A stretch of DNA of 11,352 bases. It comes from Lobulomyces angularis. Lineage: Eukaryota > Chytridiomycota > Chytridiomycetes > Lobulomycetales > Lobulomycetaceae. This document shows positions 7,529 to 11,352 of this stretch, piece after piece. Position 1 is the stretch's first letter. Each line of letters begins with the position of its first letter. The DNA is taken from assembly GCA_027604685.1 (NCBI GenBank), contig JADHYX010000561.1, positions 1 through 11,352 of the forward strand. Direction: 5' to 3'. The translations under genes and the position numbers were made by a program. The notes under the pieces were generated by a model. It searched no databases. It saw only the letters and a list, made by a program, of their open reading frames with translations, and was not told the origin of the DNA.

Positions 7529-9724
7529 TCATTTTTTTTTATCCTCTCCATTTCCATTTCTTTTTTTTGATTGTATCCTTCCCCATTCTTCAAAACTCAC
7601 CAAAAAAATCATTGTAAAAGCTACTATTATCATAGTTTCTAATGTAGGAACTTTCTCTCCAAATGCTGCAAATAATCCTAATCCAATGCTTATCCCAACT
7701 CTTATTATCGTCCTTTTAATCCTCGCTACATTACAGGAATGTATAACTGAAATATGACAACTCTTTTTTGATTTAAAAAAAAAATAAATATATATATATT
7801 ATAAAATAGTTTCACTTACTTGAATTATTGTAAAAATTAATAATATCAATGCTGCCCCAAAAACAAAACACCATCTTGCTCCCACTGGTATCACATCACT
7901 ATACTCTTCATTTTTAATTGTAATAGTACCATTATTTTTAACTTCACTTTCAGAATTTGTTGTAGCCTCTGAAGCTTTTCCAACATTTTTTACAACCAAT
8001 GATTGGTGATTTGAATATTTTTCAACTATTACCGCCATATTTGCACCAAACAAAATAATTGTGCCTATTAAGGGAGTATGCATCATATTCCTTTTTTCCA
8101 AAAAGATAAAAAAATATTAAAATAATTATAATTTTCTTTTTTACCAAATTACTCCATAAAATTTTCCACGTCTAAATGCATGTATCTTAAAACTGGTACC
8201 ATCAATATTAAAATATATCCAGTTTAGCGAAAAGGATATTAAAATTCCCATCACTAAAAATTAAAAAAAAAAAAAAAAAAACCAAAATAAAAAAATTTTT
8301 TTAAGTAATTGTTACTTGTAGCCAAGAAAGTTTTTGATACATGGGCACCACGAGACTCAAACAAAAAAGCAATTACCACTTCTCCTAAAGCAACAATAAC
8401 AAACAAACCATTTCTTTCTACAAAGTGTTCGATATTCAACGCCATGGAATACTCCAAGTTTACAAAATTTTTAAGTGATGAGACTTTATACGCAAGTATT
8501 GTTAGTGGGGATCCAAAATAATCTAGTGCCATTGACCTTTTTTTTTTTTTTTTATTTTTTTTGTAAGAATAAAAATTAAAGGGGAAAAAAAAAAAGAAAA
8601 CAATTTTGTTATCTTATATCTTACGTGAACCAAAGAATATTTCTATATTTGGCATCAACAAAAAGTGAAATTATCCATGGAATACTTGCAACGAAGTTCA
8701 TAAAAGACAATAATACGTAAGACTTAAGAAACTATAAAAAATAATAAGTTTTTTTACTTATGTTTTTTTTATTTTCCTAAAAATATCACTGACCTTTCGT
8801 TGATGATTTGCACCTAATCCTCCATACAAAAGATATAAAAATCTAGCAATTAAAAATGATATAATGAAGGGATGTGAAGTATTTTCATGTGGATCAGAAT
8901 TGGCAATATTTTCACAGTTAACTCCCATTACGGCTGCTAATACTACAGCGAACCAAGAATAAACTTTAAAGTAAAAGTTAACACCATATCTAAAAAGTTT
9001 GTAAAAATTTAACTCTCAACTAAAAAAATTAAAACTCTTTATATTACCTGTTGGATTGATATGTCAATAAAGTCCATGAGTTAATAATAGGATAAATCAC
9101 TAGTAAATATTCAGTTAGCCCATTCATATCAGGGTGATGTCCTATAATATGGCCAGCTCTGTTAAACAATGCAACATACAATAAATCTATGAATAGCTCT
9201 AAAAATAGTAAACAACATTTTAAGTTCGTTTTTCTTGAATATTTTAATTATTTTTTTTTATAATCGTATATACCATCCCATGTAACTTTTCTCATATGTC
9301 TTTCCCTATATAAAATATTTCCATGAAAGTACTGTCTAACCTAGAAGTTGGTATATGAAAAATAATAAAAAAACACAACATTACAACGCATCCATACATG
9401 AATATTAGTAAACCAAGTGTGTCTAAGTTCACGGTCAAGCTTTTCCATTTCCGAAGTATCAATGTATCTGATTTCAGTGTCAGTAAGTTCCCCAAATTCG
9501 TCAACCGATTCATGGTAAACTTCACCAATAGTAGATGCGTTTTTTTGAGTGATGGAGTCGCTCATAACCAGTTCTTCAACAATATTTTGTTGCGATGGTG
9601 CAAAATTGTTACATCCTCCTACTCCCATTAAATCCATGTTTTCATGACTTCCCTCATCTAACTGATCGATGTCAACTTCCATGGCTATTTCCTCATCTTT
9701 GATTTCCTTTGCTATCTCTGACAT
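7529..9724 (-). CDS. Low-temperature-requirement A (LtrA) family multi-pass membrane protein
   Basis: Nine exons on the minus strand: 9724-9398, 9340-9274, 9198-9048, 8989-8794, 8731-8625, 8536-8316, 8253-8145, 8090-7820, 7762-7529; 560 aa. The alternative last junction 7816/7746 gives 556 aa. Residues 1-109 are an acidic, polar and probably cytosolic N-terminus. The LtrA fold begins with WDELFIDLLYVALFNRAGH (about 130-148), the counterpart of the family ELFFDLVFV motif. HFVERNGLFVIVALGE (320-335) is the second hallmark block, followed by further hydrophobic helices, a polar Asn/Ser/Glu-rich loop near 430-460, and a basic C-terminal tail. The biochemical role of the family is not established; the name comes from a Listeria monocytogenes gene needed for growth in the cold. 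Length agrees with fungal members, which are longer than the bacterial ones. It lies head to tail with GGC1 upstream (170 nt) and PSS downstream (229 nt). The ATG at 9724 is the first in an exon whose frame is open throughout. Confidence 0.88.
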
Positions 9725-9894
9725 TTATTTATTTTTTTTTTATGAGAAGAAAAAAAAGTTTATTTTAGCTTTTTTTTTTTTTTTTTATTTTTTGGCGACA
9801 TTTTAGTTTTATGGCAAAAAATTTAATCTGTGGCTAATTAAAAAAAAAAGATATATGTAAATAAAGCAATATTTTATGCATTTTTATTTCTAAG
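9725..9894. other. Short spacer between GGC1 and LtrA genes
   Basis: These 170 nt contain the GGC1 3' end and the LtrA promoter and leader in minus-strand sense. They are AT-rich with a run of 16 T near 9771-9786. No specific element could be recognised. Confidence 0.4.
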
Positions 9895-11288
9895 TTAAAT
9901 TCCCCATCTACTAAACATTGGAATTAGCTGTTGTGCAACTGTGAAACTAAAGATTAATTTTGGTCCAACGATAAGTAATTTCGGAGTTAATCCCTACAGA
10001 AAAAAAAAAAGATAAAAAATAATGCATTAATAAAAAATATATATTTTTTTTTGTTTACCTTAAAAAACGATCCTAGTCCTTCATTTTTTATCATTTTTGC
10101 TACAATGCTAAAACCTCCCTCAGTTGAATCAAATTTAGCTGATTGAATTCTTGTTTTGACGACATCTAAAAATAAAAAAAAAAAATTAAAATTTAAAAAT
10201 TCGTTTATCAAGTTAAAAATAAATCAATAATGTTTTAAATGAATATTACCGAGCTTTAAAAAAATGAAAAAAATTAAAAAAAAGTTAGTGATTTATGATT
10301 AAATATAATTATTACAGGTGCTGATATAGTAATACTGGCAACAGCTCCAGCAACGGAAGCGGTGAAGTTTTGCAAAAAGGTAGCTTTAGAATAATCTTCT
10401 AAATGAAAAATCTTTTCTTTAGTAACGGCGGATCCACCAAATAGTGCAAAACTTCCAGGAGCATTACGAGCAGCGGTCCATCCTGCACCTTTGTATAAAC
10501 CAGCACCTTCTTGTCGCAAAATATTTAGAAATGTTCTATCCTTCAAATACTCTGGATTCGTTTGCATTTTAATTTTTAATAAATCAAGAGGAAGCAAGGC
10601 AATTTCGCCTATTCCAATCAAACTATATTTATTTTAAAAAAAAATTTTTTTTTTAATTAATATTTTTTTTTTATTTTTATTGCGATCTTCTTAAGGGCAA
10701 AAAAAAAAAAAATGGATACCTTCCAGCTGTTGCATGGATCATCATCTTGGAATGTTTTTCATTAAATACGGAATTAAAACAGTCACCATAGTTTTTATTC
10801 AAAAAATCATTCATTATAGGTTGACCACCAAATTTGTAAATTCTTTGTAAAATTTTATAACCAGCAGCAAAACCAAAGCCCGGAAATAAACTCTTGTATT
10901 TTAACAATGTTCCTTTTTGGGCTGCATCTTTAAAAATAATTGCACTTAATGTTGTTTTTCCTGGTTCTGAACCGATCTAGTTGTAATCAAATATAAAACA
11001 AAAAAATTAAGTTTGAAAAGTAATTTCAATCAATAAACTGATATGTAAAAAATGAGATAAGAAATTAAAAATTATGCTTAAAACTTAGTAAAAGTGTAGA
11101 ATACAACAAAAAAAAATCAGTAAAAAATCAAAAAAATTATATCTTACCGGCAATTTATTAGTCATTAATCGTTTTGCAACAGTATCGACAGGATGAAATA
11201 AACCTAACTCCAAAAAACCTGCAATTCCTGAACCAAGGATCCTTGCGGTTCCAGAATCTTTTGAATGTTTTGAGCTAACGTGAACCAT
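9895..11288 (-). CDS. GGC1: Mitochondrial GTP/GDP carrier (Ggc1 orthologue)
   Basis: Six exons on the minus strand: 11288-11148, 10976-10720, 10622-10316, a 4-nt exon 10253-10250, 10165-10059, 9993-9895; 304 aa (yeast Ggc1 is 300). In yeast this inner-membrane carrier exchanges matrix GDP/GMP for cytosolic GTP and affects mitochondrial iron and DNA maintenance. The three carrier repeats each show Px[DE]xx[KR]: P33-V-D35 with K39 in FHPVDTVAKR, P144-L-D146 in LLPLDLLKIK, and P235-L-D237 with K240 in APLDVVKTR. Blocks typical of Ggc1 rather than other carriers are FHPVDTVAKRLM, LFPGFGFAAGYKILQRIYK, FGGQPIMNDFLNK, SLIGIGEIALLPLD, GWTAARNAPGSFALFGG and FKGLTPKLLIVGPKLIFSF. Leu236 and the first base of the Asp237 codon come only from the 4-nt exon. 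Introns are 171, 97, 62, 84 and 65 nt, all GT..AG. The start ATG sits where the yeast protein starts, and GGC1 is the first gene of the three-gene minus-strand block. Confidence 0.95.
10250..10253 (-). other. GGC1: 4-nt coding microexon (CTCG) of GGC1
   Basis: Exon 3 ends with the Pro codon at 10316 (phase 0) and exon 5 begins AT GTC GTC at 10165. Joined directly they are out of frame. Between them the minus strand reads a T run, AAAG, then CTCG, then GTAATA. CTCG is thus flanked by a plausible acceptor and by a donor starting with the same GTAATA as the preceding intron. Adding it gives Pro-Leu-Asp-Val-Val-Lys-Thr-Arg, exactly the family signature with Leu as in yeast Ggc1. The two flanking introns are 62 and 84 nt. 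Confidence 0.85.
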
Positions 11289-11352
11289 TTTTTGTTAATA
11301 TGAAATTTCTTAATTTATAATTAATTAAAAAAAAATTAAACAAAAAAAAAAA

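Noticed and set aside
8309..8521. Plus-strand open frame inside the LtrA gene
   Set aside because: Antisense shadow of LtrA exon 6, which contains the hallmark HFVERNGLF..GE block.
9292..9631. Open frames at 9292-9528 (minus, other frame) and 9398-9631 (plus)
   Set aside because: Both overlap LtrA exons 1 and 2 in other frames; the LtrA frame is supported by phase-consistent splicing and motifs.
10166..10315. Single non-canonical intron (GT..TA or TA..AG) in GGC1
   Set aside because: It would place Pro directly before Asp and break the invariant Px[DE] spacing; the 4-nt exon with canonical sites on both sides explains the data better.

Overview
This is intron-dense nuclear DNA from a very AT-rich eukaryote. 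It holds six protein-coding genes with about 32 spliceosomal introns. Every intron can be placed with GT..AG ends, most are 40-110 nt, and many have long T runs ahead of the acceptor. The standard genetic code fits all six genes. Most long open frames in the raw sequence are single exons, or exons read through into an intron, so the gene models below were built by hand from reading phase, splice sites and family similarity. The organism looks fungal or close to the fungi: one gene is a clear orthologue of the yeast mitochondrial GTP/GDP carrier Ggc1, beside a Ypq/PQLC2-type vacuolar transporter and a long fungal-style LtrA protein. A base-exchange phosphatidylserine synthase, which is not the usual route in yeasts and most fungi, together with the gene density, AT content and short introns, points to an early-diverging lineage (for example a Rozella-like cryptomycete or an aphelid). 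That placement is inference and cannot be settled from this window.

Layout: (1) 13-1311, plus strand, PQ-loop lysosomal/vacuolar basic amino-acid transporter, 5 exons. (2) 1650-2517, minus strand, glutathione S-transferase of bacterial beta-class type, 4 exons, convergent with gene 1. (3) 2518-4081, a 1.56 kb divergent spacer. Its GST-proximal two thirds is compositionally unlike the other spacers and carries a 12-bp tandem repeat; the rest is A/T homopolymer. (4) 4082-4915, plus strand, PH-domain protein, 4 exons. (5) 5240-7299, minus strand, phosphatidylserine synthase, 10 exons, convergent with gene 4. (6) 7529-9724, minus strand, LtrA-family membrane protein, 9 exons. (7) 9895-11288, minus strand, GGC1, 6 exons including a 4-nt microexon. 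The last three genes lie head to tail with spacers of only 170-230 nt.

The six genes do not form one pathway. Three encode polytopic endomembrane or vacuolar proteins, one a mitochondrial inner-membrane carrier, one a putative lipid-binding PH protein and one a detoxification enzyme. The most striking observation is the 4-nt exon in GGC1 (10250-10253), which restores both the reading frame and the invariant spacing of the third mitochondrial-carrier signature. Other points are a 57-nt stopless intron inside the PH fold, a 38-nt A-rich intron, competing splice sites in the last LtrA intron, and two genes (GST, LtrA) whose families are best known from bacteria but which carry many introns here.
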